Positions 44,049-51,321 of a DNA stretch of 56,551 nt are shown here, piece after piece. The DNA lies in the IMG/VR virus record IMGVR_UViG_3300021138_001866, positions 1-56,551 of that record. One strand, given 5' to 3'. The notes beneath the pieces were generated by a model. That model made no database searches, was not told the origin of the DNA, and worked only from the letters and a program-made list of their open reading frames with translations. This stretch comes from a virus. Position 1 is the first letter of the stretch, and each line of letters begins with the position of its first letter. The position numbers were made by a program, and so were the translations under genes.

Positions 44049-44225
44049 TTATCTGCCTCGACCAGCAGATCTTTTGGCTGGTTTATTGCCTTGAACCTGA
44101 GCACCGAACTTAGCCGACTGAACCTGTGCTGTCTTGGCTCCAGGTATTTTAGGATTTGCGGCAACGGTCTTAGCGGCCTGTGCAGCCGCTATAAATGGAT
44201 TTTTACTTTTCTTTTCTTCGGTCAT
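44049..44225 (-). CDS. 58-aa basic Ala/Lys-rich protein
   Basis: A short frame MTEEKKSKNPFIAAAQAAKT... ending RSAGRGR, starting at 44225 as ATGA overlap with the upstream stop. Low complexity, strongly basic, Ala/Gln-rich; resembles small nucleic-acid-binding tails. Its stop lies 13 nt before the halogenase gene. Likely real because of the coupling. Confidence 0.55.
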   Translation of the reverse strand: MTEEKKSKNPFIAAAQAAKTVAANPKIPGAKTAQVQSAKFGAQVQGNKPAKRSAGRGR

Positions 44226-44419
44226 TCTGCAACTTCTTCTTTGGGTTTTACATATCCTGGACGACTTTGTAATTCTTTGATACGACGATTAATTTTATCT
44301 CGCTCTTTTGGTTTACTAGATTTAGACACCATGTCTTCCAATTGCTTGATATTTAATGGTCCTAAAAGTGTTCGCCCGGTTTTAGTATGACTTGATGTTT
44401 TTTTTGCGTTTGTTGCCAT
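44222..44419 (-). CDS. 65-aa basic hypothetical protein
   Basis: MATNAKKTSSHTKTGRTLLG, then a charged helix (KQLEDMVSKSSKPKERDKINRRIKELQ) and RPGYVKPKEEVAE. A perfect AAGGAG precedes the start. It follows the tRNA-Ser gene by 20 nt. Probably binds RNA or DNA; no named family. Confidence 0.6.
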   Translation of the reverse strand: MATNAKKTSSHTKTGRTLLGPLNIKQLEDMVSKSSKPKERDKINRRIKELQSRPGYVKPKEEVAE

Positions 44420-44439
44420 TTAGATCTCCTTGAAAAATT

Positions 44440-44534
44440 TGGCGGAGTGTGTTGGATTCGAACCAACGATACAGTTTTTTGACCATATACTTTCTTAGCA
44501 GGAAAGCGCCTTCGACCGACTCGGCCAACACTCC
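44440..44534 (-). tRNA. tRNA-Ser(GCU)
   Basis: Acceptor GGAGTGT/ACACTCC, T8-G9, GCCGAG D-arm start, anticodon stem CTTTC/GAAAG with loop containing TGCTAA (anticodon GCT), a long variable arm, T-arm GTTCGAATC, discriminator G and encoded CCA. All identity features for Ser are present. Confidence 0.95.
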
Positions 44535-44544
44535 GTATTTTGTG

Positions 44545-44589
44545 TGGTGCCCAGAAAGAGACTCGAACTCTACTAGGGCATAAACTATA
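44545..44589 (-). tRNA. 3' half of a split tRNA-Leu
   Basis: Reading the minus strand from 44589: TATAG (anticodon-stem 3' strand), a variable region, TAGAG-TTCGAGT-CTCTT T-arm, TCTGGGC acceptor strand, A73 and encoded CCA. No GCCCAGA partner exists next to it. The partner is found about 680 nt upstream at 45246-45277. The tRNA is thus interrupted in its anticodon loop by 44590-45245. Confidence 0.8.
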
Positions 44590-44640
44590 TTGTAACTGGA
44601 ACAGTACTCCAGTATCTACATAAAGGTACCTCTATGTCGT
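44590..44640 (-). other. two hairpins just before the tRNA 3' half
   Basis: ACTGGA-GTACTGT-TCCAGT (44596-44614), a 6-bp stem with a 7-nt loop like an anticodon arm, and CATAGAGG/CCTTTATG (44619-44636). They occupy the 3' end of the insertion and may be processing signals or remnants of a lost tRNA or intron. Confidence 0.5.
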
Positions 44641-44669
44641 GTTATCTAGTATTACACTATACAAAACTT

Positions 44670-44754
44670 TGGTGGGCAAGGAGAGACTCGAACTCTCACG
44701 ATTTTACTCGCTGGAACCTAAATCCAGTGCGGCTACCAATTACGCCACTTGCCC
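44670..44754 (-). tRNA. tRNA-Leu(UAG)
   Basis: Acceptor GGGCAAG/CTTGCCC, anticodon arm CTGGA-TTTAGGT-TCCAG (anticodon TAG), variable arm CGAGTAAAATCGT, T-arm GAGAG-TTCGAGT-CTCTC, A73, CCA encoded. Every stem is fully paired. Its first 15 nt double as the last codons and stop of the HNH gene. Confidence 0.97.
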
Positions 44755-45198
44755 TTTTCTCTTCTCCCAGTGTAACTTAATACTCTCGGAGATTTTTTTC
44801 TTTTGATCCGCTGACTTTGGCTTATCTTTGTTTCCAGAACCGTGTGTGTTACCTTTCTTGCCTTTAGCGTTCATTCTACAGGCTTCTTCGTAACCATATT
44901 TCTCAACCATTCTGTCCCAAGGAGAAGTATTATGCCCTTGATCTAATCTATTCTCTTGTGCTGTTCCCCAATATAGGTGTTTTGGATTACTACACTTTTC
45001 ATTGTTACAGGCATGACATACATGTATCTTATGACCACTTGGTATAGTAGTATCCAATAAATGTGCCATTAGCCCTTTACAATAACTTGATAGTCCGCCT
45101 TTCTGCGGACCACCTCGTTCTACACACGGATCAGTTAAATCTATGTGCGTTTGTCTCTCTACCTTTGATTGTGTAATGTATTCTTCTATTAATAGCAT
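44740..45198 (-). CDS. HNH homing endonuclease inside a tRNA-Leu
   Basis: 152 aa from the ATG at 45198, chosen for the GAGGAG site eight nt upstream; an upstream open frame to 45507 runs through non-coding RNA and is spurious. HVCHACNNEKCSNPKHLYWGT carries the zinc-binding Cys and HNH core of the phage HNH_3 type, followed by ENRLD. A C-terminal LHWEKRKGQVA resembles NUMOD DNA-binding motifs and is encoded by tRNA-Leu sequence. Own late promoter at 45216-45223. Likely the agent of the insertion. Confidence 0.85.
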   Translation of the reverse strand: MLLIEEYITQSKVERQTHIDLTDPCVERGGPQKGGLSSYCKGLMAHLLDTTIPSGHKIHVCHACNNEKCSNPKHLYWGTAQENRLDQGHNTSPWDRMVEKYGYEEACRMNAKGKKGNTHGSGNKDKPKSADQKKKISESIKLHWEKRKGQVA

Positions 45199-45215
45199 TT
45201 TACTCTCCTCATGTT

Positions 45216-45223
45216 TATTTATA
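45216..45223 (-). promoter_or_regulatory. T4-type late promoter of the HNH gene
   Basis: TATAAATA on the minus strand, 17 nt before the ATG; lies within the sequence that splits the tRNA-Leu. Confidence 0.65.
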
Positions 45224-45245
45224 CTAAACATAAAGAAAACACTAA

Positions 45246-45277
45246 TATAGCGTGTATACCAATTCCACCATCTGGGC
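45246..45277 (-). tRNA. 5' half of the split tRNA-Leu
   Basis: Minus strand: GCCCAGA acceptor, TG, GTGG-AATTGGTATA-CAC D-arm, G26, CTATA anticodon-stem strand. The D-arm has the Leu pattern. GCCCAGA pairs perfectly with TCTGGGC, and CTATA with TATAG, of the 3' half at 44545-44589. Confidence 0.8.
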
Positions 45278-45282
45278 AAAAT

Positions 45283-45562
45283 GCAAACAGTTTGGGCACA
45301 TCTGTTTGCTTTACAACCGCGGACCCCAAACCCCCCAGACCGTCTCTGGGTCGGGCACATATCACAAGTACTGCTACCGTGCAAGCGGCTAAATGCGACT
45401 GTTGTACAAGGACTATAAAACTTTCGTGGCTTTAAAATATTGGCGCCGCTTCGGGGACACCCGATATTAGTATTATTCGAGCGACTTGAACTCTTGCAAT
45501 GCCACATACTGATTCTACCACTGGTATCAAACGGGCGTCACCCCTGTACCCAAACTGTTTAC
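45283..45562 (-). ncRNA. structured RNA of about 280 nt closed by a 17-bp helix
   Basis: On the minus strand the first 17 nt (45562-45546) pair with the last 17 (45299-45283) in one unbroken helix with two G-U pairs. Inside: GACGCCCG/CGGGTGTC (45532-45539 with 45456-45463), AAGCGGC/GCCGCTT (45445-45451 with 45383-45389) and hairpin CCCAGA/TCTGGG (45345-45350 with 45334-45339). A third copy of GTTTGGG (45324-45331) could compete for the 3' arm. Transcription should begin 5-8 nt before the helix. No coding potential. Not tmRNA, RNase P or a riboswitch I recognise; large phages place ornate RNAs (GOLLD, ROOL) beside tRNAs, but this one is smaller. Confidence 0.7.
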
Positions 45563-45574
45563 ATCTTAGTAATA

Positions 45575-45603
45575 ATTATAACATAGCAATACTTATTGGT
45601 CAA
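45575..45603 (-). promoter_or_regulatory. sigma70-like promoter of the ncRNA/tRNA locus
   Basis: TTGACC, 17 nt, TATAAT on the minus strand; start site expected near 45568, just ahead of the 17-bp closing helix. Confidence 0.85.
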
Positions 45604-45604
45604 T

Positions 45605-46849
45605 TTATATTTTCACAACTTTAAGTTTTTTATTTTCTACTGCAATTTTATTAGATTGAGTTAAATAATCTCTGTTTATAAATCCTGGTTGATTTAATTC
45701 TGCTGTACTTGGTCCTAAATAGTATAACGTAGAACAGTTTATGTTTAACCCAACCGGTTTTCCCAATTCATATGTAAAATATTTTGGATCAATTTTATGT
45801 AACAAAAAATTTAGTCCCGATTCCCACGCAGAATATAAATTAGTACCGGTTAAATTTGTATAAAACCAATGATCCATTTCGTTGTAAAAACTGTTTGTGG
45901 GTTTAACTGTTTGCCAAGTTTCTACATCATAATCCGGGTATATAATAGATTTTATAACTTGCTCATATGCAGTACGGCGAGCAGGACTGCCCTGTATTCC
46001 TTGAACAAGATGGCCAATATGCCGATTGTGAGGCATATCAAACCAGGTCTTGATTATATGTGCTTGTTTAGCCACTAGTTCAGGTAAGTCCGGAGTCCAA
46101 TAAAACAATTCTGTGGTAATATTTGTGTGATCACCTATTATAGGACATGGGTTATTTGCCTGTAAATCCATGAAGTACAAATACCACTTATTATCAATTA
46201 CAGCAAGTTTAGGTTTGTCAATACCGTGAAGCACACAGATCTTTTTGTTAGAATCTGCTAATTTACGCTGTTCTTGAGTATTAAAATTACCAAACTTGAT
46301 TCCGTGTCCAGGTTGAAACCAATCTCTGGTGGTAAAAACCCATGACTCGTCCCGCAGGTAGTCATCTTTTAATAAGTTTTCACTGTAATCCTGAATGGTG
46401 ATTTTTACCTGTGGATAGTTTGTTTTAATCCAATGTAGCAATGGTTCTGCTGCGTATTTTCTTTCACCTAGGGTATTTTCAGCTCGAGTATTCCACGGAG
46501 CATCAACAGAATCTTTATCCACCTGCTTTGGATATCTAAACATTACTTCGTCGATGTGTATGCCATTTAATAGAAAACTAAAAAGCGCAGTAGCACTATC
46601 ACCTCCGCCTGAACATTCTAATCTAATATAGTCATACCTATCACGTAATTGTTGGGCACGTTGACGATATAATTCTCGTAAATTAGTCTCAGGCTCACTT
46701 TCCCAATTAAATTTAGCAAACTCAATAGGATTAAACTGCCAATCTGGCAGTTCTCCTGTCTGTGTGGCATATATATAGGCGTCGGGTTTTAGATAAAAAA
46801 TTCTATTACCAACTCGATAATACCCAAGTTTAGAATTATGTTCAATCAT
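45605..46849 (-). CDS. PP-loop ATPase-like protein, paralogue 1
   Basis: 414 aa. LRDRYDYIRLECSGGGDSATALF places the PP-loop (SGGxDS, here S-G-G-G-D-S) at about residues 85-90, the ATP-pyrophosphatase motif of asparagine synthetase, QueC and TilS-type enzymes. A family-specific N-terminal region (KLGYYRVGNRIFYLK, WQFNPIEF) and the block ELYRQRAQQLRD are shared with the genes at 47948 and 49204. Later blocks: KKICVLHGIDKPK, YWTPDLPELVAKQAHII, NEMDHWFY. Such enzymes adenylylate a carboxyl or carbonyl group before adding N or S. Starts 4 nt after the TctC gene's stop, so the two are cotranscribed. Confidence 0.75.
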   Translation of the reverse strand: MIEHNSKLGYYRVGNRIFYLKPDAYIYATQTGELPDWQFNPIEFAKFNWESEPETNLRELYRQRAQQLRDRYDYIRLECSGGGDSATALFSFLLNGIHIDEVMFRYPKQVDKDSVDAPWNTRAENTLGERKYAAEPLLHWIKTNYPQVKITIQDYSENLLKDDYLRDESWVFTTRDWFQPGHGIKFGNFNTQEQRKLADSNKKICVLHGIDKPKLAVIDNKWYLYFMDLQANNPCPIIGDHTNITTELFYWTPDLPELVAKQAHIIKTWFDMPHNRHIGHLVQGIQGSPARRTAYEQVIKSIIYPDYDVETWQTVKPTNSFYNEMDHWFYTNLTGTNLYSAWESGLNFLLHKIDPKYFTYELGKPVGLNINCSTLYYLGPSTAELNQPGFINRDYLTQSNKIAVENKKLKVVKI

Positions 46850-46852
46850 CGA

Positions 46853-47758
46853 TTAATCTAATTTGACACCAACGGTTAAATTAGTCCAATATCGATTTTG
46901 ATCATCCCACCAGGCTGGTAAATCTTTTTCTGACACTTGAAACGGTTCGCAGTAATCTGGTGCATAAGAGTCACGTACAGATTTTTTATTTTCTACCTTT
47001 AACAGTATTTCGCGTATTTCGTGTGCTTTTTCCTCGGAAAATGAACGTGGCACCATGAGGTTATAGGGAGTATTCATTTTTGCCAGTGTAGGAGAAAAGC
47101 CCTGACTTGATAAATTAGGATACTGTGACACATACTTAGGGCCAGTTGTCCCAAGAATAACAAGTTTATTTTTAGAATTTTCACTGGTAAATTTTTCTAG
47201 GTCACCGACAAATCCAACTGCCAGGTCGACCTGTTTGCCCATTGCAGCTAATAAAGCATCAGTAGTACTTTTAAAAGGAATTACTCTGGCGTTAGGATAA
47301 TTTTTTATAACAGCCAGTGCAGTTAAATGACTAACAACCCCAAGTCCGCTAGTAGCAATAGTAACAGGACTATCTTTAGGAACTTCTTTCCATGTACTAT
47401 ATTTTCCCGATGCTACTGCAAAAGGAACACTACATTGTGTCATAATAGTTCTCATTTCGTGTACATCATAACTTTCTGTAGGATAAAAATTAGGTCTTAC
47501 CCAGTAAGCACCCGATGTCATAAAAATAGTATTAGGTGTATTTTTTATGTAATTAAATGCTACAACCTGTCCGGCACCAGGCCTGACGTCAAAAAGAAAA
47601 TTATATCGATCTTGAATTTTATTGGCTTCTTCGGCCAAGGTTCTGGCATAATTTGCACTATTATCGCCGGCACTAAATCCGTAAATAATTGTAATATTTT
47701 CTCGCGCCTGTGCAGTTAATGCGAAAAATGTAAGTAAGATTGCTAAAAATTTTTTCAT
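46853..47758 (-). CDS. TctC/Bug-type periplasmic solute receptor 1
   Basis: 301 aa. Signal peptide MKKFLAILLTFFALTAQA. The mature part follows the tripartite tricarboxylate transporter receptor fold: ITIIYGFSAGDNSANYARTLA, DVRPGAGQVVAFNYI (the R-x-G-A/G-x-G ligand loop), PTESYDVHEMRTI, VTIATSGLGVVSHLTAL, ALLAAMGKQVDLAVGFVGD. These proteins bind carboxylates or small amides in the periplasm. No TctA/TctB membrane genes are nearby, so it must use host transporters or act alone. Consensus promoter at 47779-47807. Confidence 0.85.
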   Translation of the reverse strand: MKKFLAILLTFFALTAQARENITIIYGFSAGDNSANYARTLAEEANKIQDRYNFLFDVRPGAGQVVAFNYIKNTPNTIFMTSGAYWVRPNFYPTESYDVHEMRTIMTQCSVPFAVASGKYSTWKEVPKDSPVTIATSGLGVVSHLTALAVIKNYPNARVIPFKSTTDALLAAMGKQVDLAVGFVGDLEKFTSENSKNKLVILGTTGPKYVSQYPNLSSQGFSPTLAKMNTPYNLMVPRSFSEEKAHEIREILLKVENKKSVRDSYAPDYCEPFQVSEKDLPAWWDDQNRYWTNLTVGVKLD

Positions 47759-47778
47759 AAAATCTCCATTGAAGTATA

Positions 47779-47807
47779 AGTTTACGATGTTACTCGTAAT
47801 TTGTCAA
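47779..47807 (-). promoter_or_regulatory. sigma70-like promoter of TctC receptor 1
   Basis: TTGACA, 17 nt, TAAACT on the minus strand, about 20 nt before the start at 47758. Confidence 0.7.
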
Positions 47808-47809
47808 GT

Positions 47810-47945
47810 TAAATTGCTTGTAGGAATCTACTTACGGAAATCGGCGTTCTAGGTGTATCACACTAGTAAAAGAGTTTTGCTACTCTAGGCGTCAATGTAA
47901 ACCCGACGTCGGACGACCCGGCGTTGCTTAAATTATTTATTACAG
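47810..47945 (-). other. hairpin-rich intergenic stretch
   Basis: The gap between the PP-loop gene ending at 47948 and the promoter at 47779 has no gene. It folds into several stems on the minus strand: CCGACGTCGG palindrome, AGAGT...ACTCT, and CTAG-TGT...ACA-CTAG, with AACGCCG present twice. Could be a terminator region or a small RNA. Confidence 0.4.
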
Positions 47946-47947
47946 TA

Positions 47948-49144
47948 TTAAAAACGATCTTTTAATTCAACTTCGTATCTTTTATTAGTCTGTGTGTAGT
48001 GTGCTGGCCCTATATGATAAAATGGCGTTAAAAACCCAACAAATCCCACAACACGGTCAAATTCTATATTAAAGTATTTGCGATCTATGTTCTCTTCGAC
48101 AAAGTTTATACCAGCCATCCAACTTTGATAAAGTTTATGATCTTTGTATTGACTATAAAACCAATAGTCCATCTCACTATAAAAATTAGTACCAGGTTTG
48201 GCAACTTGAAAAGTTAAATGATCATAGTCGGGGTATACCAATGGTTTAATTGTTTGTTCGTAGGCAGTACGTTGAGCATTACTGTGGTTAGGCCAGCGAG
48301 CTAAAAATTGTAAATGTTGATTAGCAGGTGTATTAAACCAATTGCGTATGATGTGTGCTTGTTTTACTGTAAGAGTAGGAAGGTCAGGAGTCCAAAAGAA
48401 ATATTCGTTGGTAATATTTGAGTACTCACCTATGTCGGGATTAGCATAATTAGCCTGAAAGTCAATAAAATATGCGTACCATTGGTTATCTTTTATACAC
48501 AATTTTGGCTTATCTATGCCGTACAATATACAGATCTTTTTTCCTGTGTCGGCTAATAGTCTATGACCAATGGTTTGGTAATTGGTAAATTTAGTAACGT
48601 GCGCCGGTTGTAAAAAATCCTTGGCTGCGTACACCCATGATTCATCTCTATCAGAATCGGCCAACATATCAGCTGAGTAGTCGTGTATAGTTATTTTAAT
48701 ATCAGGATAGTGTGTAGCTAACCAATTAAATAAAGGCCTGGTGGCAAATTCATATTCGCTTAAATGGTTTTCTGTATTATAAGAAAGTGACACCGGTACC
48801 TTGCCTTTACCGGCTTCAGGAAATCGAAATACAATTTCATCTAATTTTATATTGTTTAATAAAAAACTAAACAAAGCCTGTGTGCTGTCACTTCCGCCCG
48901 AACACTCTAATCTAATGTAATCGTATTGGTCGCGTAGTTGCTGAGCACGTTGACGATATAATTCTCTAATATCAATATCTGGTTCAGTATGCCAATCTTG
49001 AGCTTGATAAATTTTATTGTTAAAATCCCAGTGCGGAAATTCATTGGTCTTGGTTGCATCAATAAGGGCATTTACTTTACTGTAGTGAATGCGGTCACCT
49101 ACAGTATATAGGCCCAGTTTTTGGTTTTGTTCTAGAGTTATCAT
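47948..49144 (-). CDS. PP-loop ATPase-like protein, paralogue 2
   Basis: 398 aa. PP-loop in YDYIRLECSGGSDSTQALF (S-G-G-S-D-S, canonical). Shares blocks across its whole length with the gene at 45605: QKLGLYTVGDRIHY, DIRELYRQRAQQLRD, KKICILYGIDKPKL, FFWTPDLPTLTVKQAHII, AYEQTIKPLVYPDYDH, SEMDYWFY. Internal Asp/Glu positions match, so all three paralogues probably act on related substrates. No signal peptide; cytoplasmic. Confidence 0.75.
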   Translation of the reverse strand: MITLEQNQKLGLYTVGDRIHYSKVNALIDATKTNEFPHWDFNNKIYQAQDWHTEPDIDIRELYRQRAQQLRDQYDYIRLECSGGSDSTQALFSFLLNNIKLDEIVFRFPEAGKGKVPVSLSYNTENHLSEYEFATRPLFNWLATHYPDIKITIHDYSADMLADSDRDESWVYAAKDFLQPAHVTKFTNYQTIGHRLLADTGKKICILYGIDKPKLCIKDNQWYAYFIDFQANYANPDIGEYSNITNEYFFWTPDLPTLTVKQAHIIRNWFNTPANQHLQFLARWPNHSNAQRTAYEQTIKPLVYPDYDHLTFQVAKPGTNFYSEMDYWFYSQYKDHKLYQSWMAGINFVEENIDRKYFNIEFDRVVGFVGFLTPFYHIGPAHYTQTNKRYEVELKDRF

Positions 49145-49203
49145 TGGCAGTTAAAATTTAGTATTATGCATTTTTATAAAACAGGTTGGTATATTTTATT
49201 AAT

Positions 49204-50346
49204 TTAATCAACCCTGCCAACAAACCAATGCGGGCTATCGTGACCTTTAATTCCTTTATTATTAAGTAAAGGGTCTAAAAATGAAGGATCTAGGTTGTTG
49301 GTTAAAAAGTCTATTCCAGCATTCCAGTTCTTTATAAGTTTGGTATTTTTAAATTGCCTAGTAAACCATAGGTCTAGTTCGCTTTCCCAATCTAACATTG
49401 GTTTTTTAACCTGGAACCATGTGGTGTCCCAGGTGCTAGAATAAATTATACGCTTTAACAAAATTTCTTGTGTTGCACGATCGATCATCAGTTGCGGATA
49501 AAACAATGGTATATATTTAGGATTTTGTTTGAAGTATTTTAATATAACATGAGCTTGTTTAACTAACATATCACAAGATTCTGGTGACCAATAAAAGTAC
49601 TCTATCTCAGTATTGGTATAGTCAGCAAAGTGTTGAGAAATAGGCGTAATATTTGTAAGTTTATCAAAGAAATACAGGTAAAGTTCATTGGTACGATTAA
49701 CATATATCCTAGGTTTATCTGTACCAGTTATTATAGCAATACTTTTATAATGATCAAACCTATTATGTAAATTTTTCATCCCAATATAATTATATCTTTG
49801 TATTACAGCCGGATTAATAGGATCTTTATAATCAAGTACCCAGGATTCGTCTTGAACATTTTTAAAATAATCAATTATAGCACGACTACAATCAAAAAAT
49901 GTTATTTTTGTAGCAGGCATATTGTCGGTGATCCATTGCAATCGTGCTCGAGTATGAAGTTCATATTCGGCATTAGAATTCCAGGGTGTGGTTATTTCTT
50001 TATCAAGTATAGTAAAATTTTTTGTTGCTTCGAGAACCCAATTAGTTACAATTTCGTCTATATGCAGTCCTTGCCGATAAAAGCTCATTAAGATATTATT
50101 ACTGTCGCTACCGCCACTATAGCTTAATATAATGTAATCATATTTTTCTCTAAGTTCTCTGGCACGTTGGTCGTACAACTCATCTAAAGATTTTTCAGGT
50201 TCTTGAGCCCAATTAACCGCATTAAATATATTGTCGTTGAAAATCCACTGAATTGATTGTTTTATTTCAGTTGCGTAAAGATACGCTTGAATCTTGCTTT
50301 CAAATTCTTTCCCATTGCAAAAATAATAGCCTAGTTTTTTATTCAT
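49204..50346 (-). CDS. PP-loop ATPase-like protein, paralogue 3
   Basis: 380 aa, the most diverged copy. PP-loop in YDYIILSYSGGSDSNNILM (canonical). Shares KLGYYFCNGK, LDELYDQRARELREKYDYI, SIAIITGTDKPRI, YWSPESCDMLVKQAHVIL and SELDLWFT with its paralogues. Start overlaps by 4 nt the stop of TctC receptor 2 (ATGA-type), so like paralogue 1 it is coupled to a receptor gene. Function unknown. Confidence 0.75.
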   Translation of the reverse strand: MNKKLGYYFCNGKEFESKIQAYLYATEIKQSIQWIFNDNIFNAVNWAQEPEKSLDELYDQRARELREKYDYIILSYSGGSDSNNILMSFYRQGLHIDEIVTNWVLEATKNFTILDKEITTPWNSNAEYELHTRARLQWITDNMPATKITFFDCSRAIIDYFKNVQDESWVLDYKDPINPAVIQRYNYIGMKNLHNRFDHYKSIAIITGTDKPRIYVNRTNELYLYFFDKLTNITPISQHFADYTNTEIEYFYWSPESCDMLVKQAHVILKYFKQNPKYIPLFYPQLMIDRATQEILLKRIIYSSTWDTTWFQVKKPMLDWESELDLWFTRQFKNTKLIKNWNAGIDFLTNNLDPSFLDPLLNNKGIKGHDSPHWFVGRVD

Positions 50347-51248
50347 TGTTGTTTAAGTGAATTTAGTTTTTCTGGCCAATACTTTGACCATTGGGTATAT
50401 AAAATATCGGTATCTTTAAGATCAACGTCTGCACGACTGCATCGATCAGCGTCATATAATTTTTGTAGATCTGGTGCTGTGCGAGCAGCTTTGCGTAAAA
50501 TTTCATGTAACTCTTTTCGTACTGATTCTTTGACTGTAATAGGCACTACCATTTGATAGTTACCAACCAATCCAGTAAATCCTTTTGTACCTTGACTATA
50601 CCATGTCTGTAATCCAGGATACTGCCTAGTACCGCTGGCACCAATTACCGAGATCTTTCCTATTTTTTCAAACTGTTCTATATCGTTTGGCAAACTGACA
50701 TTCAGATCTAATCTTCCAGCTAACACTTCTTGTAATCCTGACATTGTACCATTATAACCAACTAGTGTTAGGTGTGTATCTGGCAATAAGGTCTGTAGTT
50801 CTCGGGCAACAGCTTCGGTTAAACTACCATAAAGTACACCAATGGTTATATCTTTTTCTTTGCGTAAATCTTCTAGTGATTTATATTTTGTACTAACTAT
50901 GCTGTATGGCTGCCCTGTACACTCAATTAGTACTGGTTTAAAATCTGCTATATTATAACTTTCAGTTGGATAAAACACTGGACGTATAAAGTAACTACTG
51001 CTATAACTTAAAATAGAAATACCGTTATAGGATAATACATATTTGGCAGCAATAGTTCCGCCAGCTCCTACTTTGTTATCATAAACAAATGTATATTTGG
51101 TTTGGTCTTTATTGGCTTGATCAATTATAACTCTAATATAATTTGCCTGTGCTGATCCAGTGGCAGCTGGCCAAACAATAGGCACTACCTGCCCAGCTCG
51201 AACCGAGAGTGAAATAAATGCCAATGCAATAGCGATTATTTTTTTCAT
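50343..51248 (-). CDS. TctC/Bug-type periplasmic solute receptor 2
   Basis: 301 aa, the same length as receptor 1. Signal peptide MKKIIAIALAFISLSVRA. Mature blocks: VVPIVWPAATGSAQANYIRVI, YDNKVGAGGTIAAKYVL, YPTESYNIADFKPVLIE, DITIGVLYGSLTEAVARELQ, LQEVLAGRLDLNVSLPND. The ligand loop G-A-G-G-T is kept, but pocket residues differ from receptor 1, so ligands may differ. Cotranscribed with PP-loop paralogue 3. Confidence 0.85.
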   Translation of the reverse strand: MKKIIAIALAFISLSVRAGQVVPIVWPAATGSAQANYIRVIIDQANKDQTKYTFVYDNKVGAGGTIAAKYVLSYNGISILSYSSSYFIRPVFYPTESYNIADFKPVLIECTGQPYSIVSTKYKSLEDLRKEKDITIGVLYGSLTEAVARELQTLLPDTHLTLVGYNGTMSGLQEVLAGRLDLNVSLPNDIEQFEKIGKISVIGASGTRQYPGLQTWYSQGTKGFTGLVGNYQMVVPITVKESVRKELHEILRKAARTAPDLQKLYDADRCSRADVDLKDTDILYTQWSKYWPEKLNSLKQQ

Positions 51249-51257
51249 TGTAAATGT

Positions 51258-51286
51258 ATTATATTTTAAAATTTATTTTAAAGCAA
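51258..51286 (-). promoter_or_regulatory. sigma70-like promoter of TctC receptor 2
   Basis: TTGCTT, 17 nt, TATAAT on the minus strand, 9 nt before the start at 51248; very short leader. Confidence 0.6.
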
Positions 51287-51290
51287 GAAC

Positions 51291-51313
51291 GATAGCGACT
51301 AATAGTCGCTATC
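51291..51313 (-). terminator. perfect 10-bp hairpin after the diiron gene
   Basis: GATAGCGACT-ATT-AGTCGCTATC on the minus strand, 8 nt past the stop at 51322, followed by a weak T-rich tail. Likely terminator; the palindrome could also bind protein. Confidence 0.6.
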
Positions 51314-51321
51314 TGGACAAT

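Noticed and set aside
44590-45245. Group I intron within the tRNA-Leu
   Set aside because: Inserted in the right place (anticodon loop), but after removing the HNH gene and tRNA-Leu(UAG) only about 130 nt remain, and no P3-P7 core (P/Q/R/S elements) could be found.
45211-45435. Plus-strand reading frame across the ncRNA
   Set aside because: Antisense to the structured RNA and tRNA half, with no ribosome site and cysteine-rich chance sequence.
45199-45507. N-terminal extension of the HNH reading frame
   Set aside because: The frame is open to 45507 but runs through the tRNA 5' half and the structured RNA; the GAGGAG site and late promoter mark the start at 45198.
45464-45539. A further tRNA inside the structured RNA
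   Set aside because: GACGCCCG/CGGGTGTC looks like an acceptor stem and TTCAAGTC like a T-loop, but the T-stem has only 3 of 5 pairs, and there is no clear anticodon arm or CCA.
45283-45562. tmRNA or RNase P RNA
   Set aside because: No tRNA-like ends with CCA, no tag frame, and no conserved RNase P core sequences.
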